Counted from the stretch's first letter, positions 1-7,083 are shown. The stretch is DNA of 23,613 bases from an uncultured Anaeroplasmataceae bacterium (GCA_934229785.1 CAKQEA010000028.1:1-23613), one strand, 5' to 3'. Notes: generated from the sequence alone by a model not told the origin. Numbers and translations are program-made.

Positions 1-69
1 AAAGAAGATAAATATATTTTTAAAAAACATTTAAAAATATATTGACTTCTCTTCAATCAATTGTAAAAG
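1..69. repeat. Left copy of 69-bp terminal inverted repeat
   Basis: Bases 1-69 are the exact reverse complement of 23537-23605 (position i pairs with 23606 minus i). The match stops at base 70, and on the outer side it is cut by the window edge, so the repeat may be longer. Inside it lies a near-perfect hairpin: 14-bp arms at 11-24 and 30-43 around a 5-nt loop, with further pairing of AGAAG (3-7) to CTTCT (46-50). The element could be a dispersed palindromic repeat, a recombination site or a bidirectional terminator-like structure. I see no internal third copy in the window. Confidence 0.9.
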
Positions 70-199
70 TAAATTCCGCTAATCTTTTAAAAACTACAAA
101 AATATTGAGAAAAAAATGAATAAAAAATGTTGTTAAAATAATGTATTTTTATTGATTTTCTAAACCAAAAATAAATATTAAAAATAATATATTTTTTTG

Positions 200-228
200 T
201 TGTTAAATACTAATTTATAATATATAAT
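200..228 (+). promoter_or_regulatory. Sigma-A-type promoter of the structured leader RNA
   Basis: TTGTTA at 200-205 and TATAAT at 223-228 are separated by 17 bp. Transcription would begin near 235, about 100 nt before the 24-codon ORF at 334. The length and structure of this leader are unusual for such a small ORF. Confidence 0.55.
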
Positions 229-333
229 TCGGCTGTAGAAGTTAAGTTTAACAGTGCTGCTCCCTAAAGGCGGTGCTGCTTATGATTTTATTAAATAAGC
301 TCTTTGTACATTATAAAGGAGAGATTCAAATCA

Positions 334-408
334 ATGTTATACCTAATAGGCGTAATATTAAAGATTACTTGGGATATAGTAGGATATATCTATAATAAAT
401 TAAAGTAA
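334..408 (+). CDS. 24-residue hydrophobic peptide (possible type I toxin)
   Basis: ATG at 334 and TAA at 406-408 encode a 24-residue peptide beginning MLYLIGVILKI and ending YIYNKLK. It is hydrophobic with basic residues at the C-terminus and could form one membrane helix. AAGGAG at 316-321 is a good ribosome binding site, although its 12-nt spacing is long. The ORF is flanked by a long structured leader and by a hairpin that can terminate transcription in both directions. This matches the build of type I toxin genes (Fst, TxpA and BsrG types), but I do not recognise the peptide itself. It is too short for standard gene calling. Confidence 0.4.
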   Translation: MLYLIGVILKITWDIVGYIYNKLK

Positions 409-426
409 TTTATCATGATTTGAAGA

Positions 427-500
427 AAAAAAGCACTGGAGGGTGCTTTTCTCTAAATCATATTTTAAGTTTAGAGTAGCCAAATCTTGGCTTCTACGCT
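427..500 (-). ncRNA. Possible convergent antisense RNA
   Basis: Read on the minus strand, a TATAAT box (complement of 504-509) is followed by about 75 nt that fold into three consecutive hairpins. These are AGCCAA/TTGGCT (478-492), CTCTAAA/TTTAGAG (451-476) and AAAAGCAC/GTGCTTTT (429-450), ending in a run of seven T. This is a compact sRNA with its own terminator, convergent on the 24-codon ORF and overlapping its 3' end. The -35 is poor (TTGTAT with only 14 bp spacing), so expression is uncertain. Confidence 0.35.
429..450. terminator. Bidirectional hairpin terminator
   Basis: The 8-bp stem AAAAGCAC (429-436) / GTGCTTTT (443-450) has a 6-nt loop. Plus-strand readers meet TTTTCTCT. Minus-strand readers meet seven T then CTTC, so it should stop minus transcription better than plus. 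Confidence 0.6.
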
Positions 501-601
501 TTTATTATATTCAATTTAAAAAAATACAACTATTAAAATAAATATTTTTATTTTATCACTTTTGTTTTTTTAATTAATATTATAAGGATAGTGGTGGTTA
601 T

Positions 602-1027
602 ATGAGGAGTTATTTAAGAAAGATAAATTATTATGAAACAGACCAAATGAAGATTGTTCATCATTCAAATTATATTAGATATTTTGAAGAAGCAAGATGC
701 TACTTTCTTGAATGTATAAATTATCCATATGCTAAGCTTGAGGAAGAGAAAATACTAAGTCCTGTTTTAAGTGTTTCATGTGAATATAAAAGTCCAGTAA
801 GGTATCCTGATGAAATAGAGATTGAAGTAATGCTTGTAGAATTGAATAAGGTTAAGGCAGCTTTCGAATATAGAGTCATTGATTCTAATACAAAGAAAGT
901 TAAAGCAATTGGTAGAACAGAACATTGCTTTATTGATGAAAATGGTAGAGTTATTTCGGTAGCTAAAACAAATCCATTATTTTATGATGTCTTAACTAAT
1001 GAGCTTGAGCATGGTATTGAAAAATAA
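602..1027 (+). CDS. Hotdog-fold acyl-CoA thioesterase (YbgC/FadM-like)
   Basis: This 141-residue cytoplasmic protein has the length and pattern of the 4HBT hotdog thioesterases, which hydrolyse acyl-CoA or related thioesters. The N-terminal motif YYETDQMKIVHHSNYIRYFE (about residues 10-29) matches the YbgC-type block, with Asp14 as the likely catalytic residue and His21-Ser-Asn-Tyr leading into the central helix. A GGTGG purine stretch lies just before the ATG. The gene stands alone: a structured RNA lies upstream, and a separate promoter and riboswitch start at its 3' end. The substrate cannot be told from sequence; short-chain or aromatic acyl-CoA are the usual options. Confidence 0.85.
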   Translation: MRSYLRKINYYETDQMKIVHHSNYIRYFEEARCYFLECINYPYAKLEEEKILSPVLSVSCEYKSPVRYPDEIEIEVMLVELNKVKAAFEYRVIDSNTKKVKAIGRTEHCFIDENGRVISVAKTNPLFYDVLTNELEHGIEK

Positions 1028-1045
1028 AACAAATGGTGATAGAAT
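1017..1045 (+). promoter_or_regulatory. Promoter of the fluoride riboswitch transcript
   Basis: TTGAAA (1017-1022) and TAGAAT (1040-1045) are separated by 17 bp and overlap the end of the thioesterase gene. The predicted start near 1052 is about 12 nt before the aptamer. Confidence 0.5.
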
Positions 1046-1063
1046 AGTTGTGTAAATTGTATA

Positions 1064-1158
1064 TGGGAATGATGATCTCCCAAGTAATTCAATTATTACT
1101 GAACCGCTTAAGGCTAATGACGTCTACATATTTTATGTAGAGTTATTGGCTTTTTTTT
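1064..1158 (+). promoter_or_regulatory. Fluoride riboswitch (crcB motif) with intrinsic-terminator platform
   Basis: The aptamer begins with a GGGA/TCCC stem (1065-1068 and 1078-1081) whose loop GATG (1071-1074) can form a pseudoknot with CGTC (1121-1124). A small AGTAAT/ATTACT stem follows (1083-1100). The conserved crcB blocks AACCGC (1102-1107) and GCTAATGACGTCTAC (1113-1127) come next. The second block is also the 5' half of a long terminator: nine pairs of GCTAATGAC with GTTATTGGC, then TCTACAT with ATGTAGA, ending in eight T (1151-1158). Ligand-stabilised aptamer would keep this block out of the terminator, so fluoride should switch the downstream antiporter on. The motif match is by eye but covers all conserved blocks. 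Confidence 0.85.
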
Positions 1159-1170
1159 ATGGAGGCTTTT

Positions 1171-2346
1171 ATGATTTTAAGTTTAGGTTTAATTTTAATT
1201 TGTGGTTTTTTAGCAGGTTTTTTACTCAATAAGATAAAAATACCAGGACTTGTTGGTATGATTTGTGTTGGATTATTATTTGGTCCATATTGTTTAAATT
1301 TAATTGATTCTAAAATTTTATCAATATCAAGTGAATTAAGACAAATTGCGCTAATTATAATTTTAACTAGATCAGGACTAAATTTAGATATTGAATCATT
1401 AAAAAAAATAGGAAGACCTGCAATATTTATGTGCTTTATTCCGGCTACGTTTGAAATCGTTGGAATAACTATCGCATCATATTTGTTTTTACATTTATCA
1501 ATATTTGAAGGTATGTTGCTAGGTAGTGTTTTGGCAGCTGTTTCTCCTGCTGTAGTATCTCCTAGAATGATAAGACTTATAGATGAAGGATATAGTGATG
1601 AGCCTAAGCTTATTTTAGCTGGAGCAAGTGTTGATGACATTTATGTTATTGTTTTATTTTATGCTTTTTTAGGGTTAGTTCAAAATAATACAATGGATTT
1701 TGTAAGTATTGCGTTAATACCTGTTTCAATTATTTTAGGAATTTTATTAGGAATATTATGTGGAATAATTGTGTCAATTATATTTAAACATACAAAATTT
1801 AATGAGGCTATAAATGTTATTATTTTACTTGGATTGTCATTTTTAATGATAGGATTAGAAAATGTTTTAAAGCCATATATATCAATATCCTCACTTTTAG
1901 GGATAATGGTTATGGGAATGATTATTCTATTTAAGAATAAGAATAAGGCTAAAGAATTAAGTAATGGTTATAATAATTTATGGAAGGTCTTTGAAATACT
2001 TTTGTTTGTTTTAGTTGGCGCTACAGTTAACTTTTCAACTCTTGGTGGTAATGTGCTTTGGGCCTTATTGGTTTTACTCATAGGATTACTATTTAGAGCA
2101 ATTGGTGTAATAGTTAGTATTTTTTTTACTAACTTTAGCTTCAAAGAAAAAATATTTATCATTATGTCTTATATTCCAAAAGCTACAGTTCAAGCATCGA
2201 TAGGCGGTATAGCCTTATCAATGGGATTAGAATGTGGTAGTATAATTCTTACTGTTGCGGTTTTGGCTATACTAATTACTGCCCCTGTTGGAGCTACATT
2301 GATTGATAATTTTTCTAAGAAGCTATTAAAGAAGAAAATAGAATAA
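1171..2346 (+). CDS. CPA-family cation/proton antiporter under fluoride control
   Basis: This is a 391-residue polytopic membrane protein of the monovalent cation:proton antiporter type, with roughly a dozen hydrophobic segments. It carries the double-aspartate ion-binding motif at residues 155-156 in GASVDDIYVI. An ATG at 1159 is in frame, but its GGAGG (1161-1165) is the ribosome binding site of the ATG at 1171, which I take as the start. The gene follows directly on the riboswitch terminator. Antiporters of this family are known members of fluoride-riboswitch regulons beside CrcB/Fluc and EriC-F, so a role in surviving fluoride or the accompanying acid load is likely. Which ion it carries cannot be read from sequence. 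Confidence 0.85.
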   Translation: MILSLGLILICGFLAGFLLNKIKIPGLVGMICVGLLFGPYCLNLIDSKILSISSELRQIALIIILTRSGLNLDIESLKKIGRPAIFMCFIPATFEIVGITIASYLFLHLSIFEGMLLGSVLAAVSPAVVSPRMIRLIDEGYSDEPKLILAGASVDDIYVIVLFYAFLGLVQNNTMDFVSIALIPVSIILGILLGILCGIIVSIIFKHTKFNEAINVIILLGLSFLMIGLENVLKPYISISSLLGIMVMGMIILFKNKNKAKELSNGYNNLWKVFEILLFVLVGATVNFSTLGGNVLWALLVLLIGLLFRAIGVIVSIFFTNFSFKEKIFIIMSYIPKATVQASIGGIALSMGLECGSIILTVAVLAILITAPVGATLIDNFSKKLLKKKIE

Positions 2347-2357
2347 ATAAGATGCAA

Positions 2358-2386
2358 AAAGGACAATAATTACGAGATTGTCCTTT
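2358..2386. terminator. Bidirectional terminator between convergent genes
   Basis: The 10-bp perfect stem AAAGGACAAT (2358-2367) / ATTGTCCTTT (2377-2386) has a 9-nt loop. T-rich sequence on both strands serves the antiporter (plus) and the FNT channel (minus). Confidence 0.8.
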
Positions 2387-2402
2387 AATTATATTGTGAT
2401 TT

Positions 2403-3056
2403 TTATTGAATAATTTTAGGCTTTCTTAAATAGTCAATTAATTTTAGTAAACCATCAAAAATGATTGAGCCTAGACCATTTCCTATTATCATCAGTAAAA
2501 AATAGCCAAATGCTTTAAAACTGAAATAGCCTGCATAGGTATAATATACAGCATTTGCAACACAGTGTTCAAAGCTCAATAAAATAAATACTGAAACTGA
2601 TAAAAATACAAATAATACCTTTCCTAAGGCGTATTCACATTTTTGGTGTCCCTTTACAGCCAAATAAATCATTACTCCACACATAACTGATAGGAAGAAG
2701 ATTGAGTACCATGAGTCGTTTTGTTTTGCTTGAACAAGTAGTTTTGCTTGTTCAATTATAGGCTGAGACATTCTTGTTAGTTTAAGTAAGCTCGTTAGAG
2801 CGATAACGCCAATAAAATTTCCAATTATACATGTTAAAAGATCTAGTAAATATTTAGGCTTGTTTTCTAAGGTAAAGCCTACCTTTCCTGTATATAACCA
2901 TAGATTGAAATGGATGATTGTAAACAAGCCAATACTAAAGAATAATGTTCCAACTATTTTATTTGTGGGTATGCAAATTAAATATACTGAGGCTCCGATT
3001 GTAATGCAAAAGCCTGACATAATTGAGCTTAATAATATTAATAAATAATGTTTCAT
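2403..3056 (-). CDS. Formate/nitrite transporter family (FNT) channel
   Basis: This 217-residue membrane protein has about six hydrophobic segments and FNT landmarks. These are the GASVYLI and IGLFTI..LYTGKVGF region near the N-terminus and FEHCVANAVYY around residue 163, corresponding to the family's FEHxxAN signature. FNT proteins are pentameric channels for formate, nitrite, hydrosulfide or lactate. At 217 residues it is well below the usual 250-290, and the loops look shortened. The start is set by AGGAGA just upstream on the minus strand. It is divergent from the AEC permease and convergent with the antiporter. The substrate is unknown; formate would suit a fermentative anaerobe. Confidence 0.8.
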   Translation of the reverse strand: MKHYLLILLSSIMSGFCITIGASVYLICIPTNKIVGTLFFSIGLFTIIHFNLWLYTGKVGFTLENKPKYLLDLLTCIIGNFIGVIALTSLLKLTRMSQPIIEQAKLLVQAKQNDSWYSIFFLSVMCGVMIYLAVKGHQKCEYALGKVLFVFLSVSVFILLSFEHCVANAVYYTYAGYFSFKAFGYFLLMIIGNGLGSIIFDGLLKLIDYLRKPKIIQ

Positions 3057-3080
3057 AATTTTCTCCTAAAAACCTTAAAA

Positions 3081-3109
3081 ATTATACAATGAAAATGTAT
3101 TCATGTAAA
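3081..3109 (-). promoter_or_regulatory. Promoter of the FNT gene
   Basis: On the minus strand TTTACA (complement of 3104-3109) and TATAAT (complement of 3081-3086) are separated by 17 bp. Confidence 0.65.
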
Positions 3110-3126
3110 GAAAAAATATTTTTTTC

Positions 3127-3155
3127 TTGAAGTTGTATATTAAAAGAATTATAAT
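3127..3155 (+). promoter_or_regulatory. Promoter of the AEC permease gene
   Basis: TTGAAG (3127-3132) and TATAAT (3150-3155) are separated by 17 bp, divergent from the FNT promoter. Confidence 0.65.
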
Positions 3156-3182
3156 CTTTTTTGTTTTTTGGGGGATTTGATT

Positions 3183-4115
3183 ATGGATTTTACAACCACT
3201 TTATTTAATGTTTTGATATGCCTAGTTTATATTATTCCAGGCTTTTTGTTATGTAAATTTAAGAAGGTATCTGCTGATCATTTATCAACTATGTCAACAA
3301 TTTTGGTTTATGTTTGTGGACCATGTATGATTATTTCTTCATTTGTAGCAGTTGACTATTCATTATCTGGATTTGCTAATATGGGACTATTTGCACTAAT
3401 TACTTTAGTTTTACAAATAGTTTTTATGCTTTTTGTCTTTTTAATTTTAAGAAAAAAATATGATGATGCTAAGTATCGAATTTTTACAATTGGTGCTGTT
3501 TTAGGAAATGTTGGGTTTTTTGGACTTCCTGTTGTAAAGGCATTACTTCCTAATAGCCCAGAGGCTATGTGCTATTCATCAGTATATGTTTTAACTATGA
3601 ATATTTTAGTTTTTACATTTGGAGTTTATTGTCTAACAAGGGATAAAAAATATATGTCTATTAAGGCAGCTATTTTAAATCCTACAACCTTATCTTTATT
3701 TGTTGCAGTCCCACTTTATTTGACGGGTGCTAAAAATTATATTCCTTTAATGGTTATTAATTGTGTTGATTTGTTAGGAAAAATGACAACACCATTATGT
3801 ATGTTAATTTTAGGTATTAGATTAGGTGTTGTTGATTTAAAAAAACTTTTTGTAAGACCAATAATATATTTGTTGTGTTTTACAAAAATGGTTTTTTTCC
3901 CACTGTTTTGTTATTTATGCGTTAGATTTTTCCCACTTGATTATTCGTTTAAAGCTTCAATTTTGATATTGTCATCTGTTCCATGTGCCTCAGTTATTTT
4001 AAATTTAGCTGAAATTCATCATGCTGAGGAGGAGCTTGCAGCTAATTGTGTATTGATTTCAACCTTATTATGCTTTATTACCATCCCTTTGGTTTCATTA
4101 TTTTTGTATTTGTAG
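3183..4115 (+). CDS. AEC-family permease (auxin efflux carrier-like)
   Basis: This 310-residue protein has about ten hydrophobic segments in the Mem_trans (PF03547) arrangement. It shows glycine/proline-rich GNVGFFGLPVVKALL near residue 115 and TTPLCMLILGIRLG near residue 210, the two halves' conserved repeats. Family members export or import small organic acids such as malate, or amino acids. GGGGGA (3170-3175) places the start at ATG 3183 rather than at an in-frame upstream TTG (3168). Its stop TAG lies within the ribosome binding site of the next gene, so the two are translationally close. The substrate cannot be assigned. Confidence 0.8.
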   Translation: MDFTTTLFNVLICLVYIIPGFLLCKFKKVSADHLSTMSTILVYVCGPCMIISSFVAVDYSLSGFANMGLFALITLVLQIVFMLFVFLILRKKYDDAKYRIFTIGAVLGNVGFFGLPVVKALLPNSPEAMCYSSVYVLTMNILVFTFGVYCLTRDKKYMSIKAAILNPTTLSLFVAVPLYLTGAKNYIPLMVINCVDLLGKMTTPLCMLILGIRLGVVDLKKLFVRPIIYLLCFTKMVFFPLFCYLCVRFFPLDYSFKASILILSSVPCASVILNLAEIHHAEEELAANCVLISTLLCFITIPLVSLFLYL

Positions 4116-4124
4116 GTGATTAAT

Positions 4125-4706
4125 GTGAAAGAAGAAATTGAAAAGCTTGATGAAATGATTAATCAACTTCAAAGCTTTACAGATTATGTTTTCAACAGCT
4201 ATAAGTCTCTAACAAGAGAGGTTGTTCTAACTGGAATGATTGTAAAAAAAACAATGGATATTTTAGATACAGCAAAATACACATTGAAAAATTATATTAT
4301 AAGTACTCAAATATCATTACTTAGATTGCTATGTGATAATTGTCTAGCCTTACAATCAGTAAGGGAAATTGGAATTGAAAAATATTTAAACATGCTTACA
4401 AATCATGTGAAAGTAAATACAATTATGATTGATGATGAGCAAAATATGTCTGATGGATATTTAAAGAAACTTGTTGCCCAAAGCTATTTTGGCTTTGATA
4501 GATTATATAATTTTGCTTGTGAGGGTGTTCATTTTTCATCTCAAGCTCTAAGTAGTGCTTTTAGTCAAAATGCTGATGGAACTATCTCTAGTCACATTTG
4601 TGTTGGCAATAAAGAGCTTAAGACTGAAATGATCTCTAACAATGCCCAAATGATTACACTATGTAAGGTAATAATGGATATGCTTAAAAAAATATGTATT
4701 AAGTAA
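4125..4706 (+). CDS. Unrecognised soluble alpha-helical protein
   Basis: This 193-residue protein has no signal peptide or membrane segment and looks largely helical. The first 30 residues (KEEIEKLDEMINQLQS) could form a coiled coil. The middle holds a cysteine/leucine-rich block, LRLLCDNCLALQSV, and then FACEGVHFSSQALSSAF, which resembles a Y..(x)VHFS motif seen in several bacterial proteins of unknown function. I do not recognise the family. Its ribosome binding site AGGTGAT overlaps the stop of the AEC gene, which favours GTG at 4125; an in-frame GTG at 4116 is possible but sits inside that site. It is probably cotranscribed with the permease. Confidence 0.6.
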   Translation: MKEEIEKLDEMINQLQSFTDYVFNSYKSLTREVVLTGMIVKKTMDILDTAKYTLKNYIISTQISLLRLLCDNCLALQSVREIGIEKYLNMLTNHVKVNTIMIDDEQNMSDGYLKKLVAQSYFGFDRLYNFACEGVHFSSQALSSAFSQNADGTISSHICVGNKELKTEMISNNAQMITLCKVIMDMLKKICIK

Positions 4707-4762
4707 ATTTTTAATTAAAGATTATCTATTTAAACCTGCTTATAAAACAAGACTTGATTCGT

Positions 4763-4791
4763 TTGACAAATATCTTATATTGAGTTAAAAT
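4763..4791 (+). promoter_or_regulatory. Promoter of the GGDEF gene
   Basis: Consensus TTGACA (4763-4768) and TAAAAT (4786-4791) are separated by 17 bp, about 40 nt before the start codon. Confidence 0.7.
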
Positions 4792-4836
4792 AGACTTAAG
4801 AAGATACCGATTTAACTTAATATGGAGGTAATTATT

Positions 4837-5913
4837 ATGATGAGGGAAGAACTACAAAAAAATGTTGCATTTTTTAAAGATAAAAGTCTTGATTACGCCT
4901 TCGACTCTTTAACAGGTGTTTTAAATAGAGACGTTATTTCTGAATATGTTAAGCATTTAGTTAGTAATAATATTTCGTTTAGCTTTTGTTTGCTTGATAT
5001 TGATAATTTCAAGTATATAAATGATAACTATGGACATATGCTTGGAGATATAGTTCTTAAGAAGTTTAGTGAAAAGCTCGTTGAATCTACAAAAGGCAAA
5101 TGTGTTATTGGTAGATTTGGTGGAGATGAATTTATATTGGTTGCTGAAGGAATTATTGAATATGAGCAAATTTGGGCAATTTGTCATAAGCTTAATAAGG
5201 ATTTAAGTAAATTGCGAATTGAAGATTTTGATGACATGACTATTACAGCCACTACTGGTGTTTCAAGGTTTCCAACTGATGGTAAAAATTATGATGATAT
5301 TTTTGAAACTGCTGATAAGGCACTGTATCGTGGAAAAGCAAAGGGAAGAAATTGTTTTATAATTTATTTAGCTGAAAAGCATGCAAAAATAAAGCTAAGT
5401 CGTGATAGCGAAGCTACATATAGTTCAATGGATCAGCTTGCTAATGTATTTCAAACTTTAACAAAGAGTGAGGATTTAAAGGCTAATATTGAAGAATTAT
5501 TTAAATATTTAAGTGCTACAAGATTATTTGAGCATATAGGAATAGAAACTGATGATAGGTTGGCCTATTCATATGTTCTAACAGGGATTAGAGGAAACTT
5601 TGAGCATATTGAGAAAAAAGCAATGTATCATGCGTTAAATAATTATGGTTTGTTTTATATTAACAAAAGATTAATTTTAAAACAAATTCATTATGATGAG
5701 TATTTTCAATCTTTAGTTAGACAAAAAATTGAATCTCATATTGCTTGTTCAATTACTGCATTTGGTAAAACCTATGGTGTTTTAAGGATTGATTCTGTAT
5801 CAAGGCAAAGAATTTGGCAAAATAATGAAATGGATTTAATTTTAACAGTTGCAAAATTAATTGGAACGCTTCTATATTGTCAGAATAAAACATTAGATGA
5901 TATTTATAAATAA
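4837..5913 (+). CDS. Diguanylate cyclase with C-terminal GAF-like domain
   Basis: This 358-residue protein has a GGDEF domain at about residues 20-175, with DSLTGVLNR, DIDNFKYINDNYGHMLGD and the active-site loop GGDEF at 95-99, all intact for c-di-GMP synthesis from two GTP. The residues before the loop (KGKC) contain no RxxD, so the product-inhibition I-site is absent. The rest (about 195-355, ending SRQRIWQNNEMDLILTVAKLIG) looks like a GAF domain. Sensor domains usually precede GGDEF, so a trailing one is less common. No membrane segment is seen, so it is cytosolic. GGAGGT at 4824-4829 selects ATG 4837; an ATG at 4822 lies upstream of that site. It has its own promoter. Confidence 0.88.
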   Translation: MMREELQKNVAFFKDKSLDYAFDSLTGVLNRDVISEYVKHLVSNNISFSFCLLDIDNFKYINDNYGHMLGDIVLKKFSEKLVESTKGKCVIGRFGGDEFILVAEGIIEYEQIWAICHKLNKDLSKLRIEDFDDMTITATTGVSRFPTDGKNYDDIFETADKALYRGKAKGRNCFIIYLAEKHAKIKLSRDSEATYSSMDQLANVFQTLTKSEDLKANIEELFKYLSATRLFEHIGIETDDRLAYSYVLTGIRGNFEHIEKKAMYHALNNYGLFYINKRLILKQIHYDEYFQSLVRQKIESHIACSITAFGKTYGVLRIDSVSRQRIWQNNEMDLILTVAKLIGTLLYCQNKTLDDIYK

Positions 5914-5937
5914 GAAAAAGGCTGCATTATGCAGCCT
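5914..5937 (-). terminator. Terminator of ispG
   Basis: The 8-bp stem AGGCTGCA (5919-5926) / TGCAGCCT (5930-5937) has a 3-nt loop and is followed on the minus strand by a five-T run. No T run follows on the plus strand, so the GGDEF transcript would be stopped only weakly here. Confidence 0.7.
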
Positions 5938-5950
5938 AGAGGGAAATTGA

Positions 5951-6988
5951 TTACATTAAATCGATTTCCTTTTTTAATTCTTCAATTATATTTTCTTCTT
6001 TAATTTTTCTAACAATTACACCTTTTTTAAAAATTAGAGCTTCACCAATTCCACCAGCAATACCTAGATCAGCCTCTTTTGCTTCACCAGGCCCATTAAC
6101 AGCACAGCCCATTACAGCAACATGTATATTTTTTTTAACTGTATGAAGATATTCTTCAATTTCTTTTGCGATAGGAATTAGATTTATCTGGGTCCTGCCA
6201 CATGTTGGACATGATGTTAGGGTTGGCATATTATCTTTAAGATGCAATTCTCTTAGTATTTCCTTTGCGGCAATTACCTCATATTTAGGATCATCAGTTA
6301 ATGATACTCTAATTGTATTACCTATGTTCATTGATAGTATTTTTGTTAATCCAATAGATGATGTAATTAATCCCTTAAAGCTTGTTCCAGCTTCAGTGAT
6401 TCCTATGTGAAGTGGATATGAGAATTCCTCACTTGCAAGCTTGTAGGCTTCACAGGCTAAATCAATATTAGAAGCTTTTAATGATAGAACAATATCATGA
6501 AAATCTAGTGCCTCTAATATATCAATATGGGATTTTGCTGCTTTGATCATGTTTTGAGCATTAACGCTCATACCTTTTGGTAATGATCCAGCGTTGACGC
6601 CAATTCTAATTGGAATTTGATGTTCCTTACATAATGCTACAATTTCAGCTATCTTTTCTTTGTTTGATATATTTCCAGGATTTAATCTAATCTTATCTAC
6701 ACCTTGTTTGATTGCAATTATTGCAAGCTCTGGATCAAAATGAATGTCAGCTACAAGTGGAATGTGAATTCCTGCTTTAATTTTTGAAATTGAATAAGCA
6801 TCCTCTTTATCTAGTATGGCAACACGGATAATATCACATCCAAGATGCTCAAGCTCTAAAATTTGATTGATTGTTCCTTCTATATCTTTGGTTTTTGTAT
6901 TTGTCATGCTTTGAATTAAAATTGGATTGTTTCCACCTAATAGAAGTGGTCCAACATGAACGATTTTTGTTTTATTTCTTAATGTCAT
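5951..6988 (-). CDS. ispG: 4-hydroxy-3-methylbut-2-en-1-yl diphosphate synthase (IspG/GcpE)
   Basis: This enzyme reduces methylerythritol cyclodiphosphate to HMBPP in the MEP isoprenoid pathway, using a [4Fe-4S] cluster. The 345-residue protein is complete. It has the N-terminal TIM-barrel (IQSMTNTKTKD, VADIHFDPELA, IRLNPGNI, IRIGVNAGSL) and the C-terminal cluster domain with Cys260 and Cys263 in SCPTCGRT and Cys295 in MGCAVNGPGE. Glu302 is the expected fourth ligand. It is transcribed alone, convergent with the GGDEF gene and divergent from rpmG, with a TATAAT box (complement of 7006-7011) giving a very short leader. Its presence indicates the MEP rather than the mevalonate route. Confidence 0.97.
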   Translation of the reverse strand: MTLRNKTKIVHVGPLLLGGNNPILIQSMTNTKTKDIEGTINQILELEHLGCDIIRVAILDKEDAYSISKIKAGIHIPLVADIHFDPELAIIAIKQGVDKIRLNPGNISNKEKIAEIVALCKEHQIPIRIGVNAGSLPKGMSVNAQNMIKAAKSHIDILEALDFHDIVLSLKASNIDLACEAYKLASEEFSYPLHIGITEAGTSFKGLITSSIGLTKILSMNIGNTIRVSLTDDPKYEVIAAKEILRELHLKDNMPTLTSCPTCGRTQINLIPIAKEIEEYLHTVKKNIHVAVMGCAVNGPGEAKEADLGIAGGIGEALIFKKGVIVRKIKEENIIEELKKEIDLM

Positions 6989-7054
6989 TTTATATCACCA
7001 AGGCTATTATACAATAAAAGTTATAAAAATGTTTGAACATTTTGAAAAAATTTG

Positions 7055-7083
7055 TTGCATTATTAATATCTCTTTGCTATAAT
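7055..7083 (+). promoter_or_regulatory. Promoter of rpmG
   Basis: TTGCAT (7055-7060) and TATAAT (7078-7083) are separated by 17 bp. An overlapping TTGTTG sits one codon earlier. It is divergent from the ispG -10 box at 7006-7011. Confidence 0.65.

Larger units (their letters stand above)
235..450 (+). ncRNA. Structured transcript carrying a small hydrophobic ORF
   Basis: This is the predicted RNA from the promoter at 200-228 to the hairpin at 429-450. The leader contains a direct repeat GTGCTGCT (254-261 and 273-280). The leader segment CAGTGCT (252-258) is the exact complement of AGCACTG (432-438) in the terminator stem. GTAGAAG (235-241) is complementary to CTTCTAC (491-497) just beyond it. 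Such 5'-to-3' pairing is typical of type I toxin messengers, which it keeps translationally silent. That this RNA is one of them is inference; it could also be an unknown regulatory RNA. Confidence 0.4.

Noticed and set aside
52..163. Minus-strand frame at the left edge ending in the same FTID codons as the regulator
   Set aside because: Only the repeat-encoded residues match; the rest is AT-driven Phe/Ile/Lys sequence with no resemblance to the TPR region.
254..280. CRISPR-like repeats
   Set aside because: Only two 8-bp copies; no array of longer repeats with unique spacers anywhere in the window, and no cas genes.
282..392. 36-codon ORF overlapping the 24-codon ORF
   Set aside because: Its ribosome binding site is poor and the composition is unremarkable; the ORF at 334 has a proper AAGGAG.
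235..500. tmRNA, SRP RNA, 6S RNA or RNase P RNA
   Set aside because: The characteristic conserved segments (tRNA-like end, SRP GGAA tetraloop stem, RNase P core) were not found.
1143..1640. Open frame on the minus strand opposite the antiporter gene
   Set aside because: No family features; it is a shadow of the hydrophobic plus-strand gene, as are minus frames at 1968-2162, 4957-5187 and 12927-13121.
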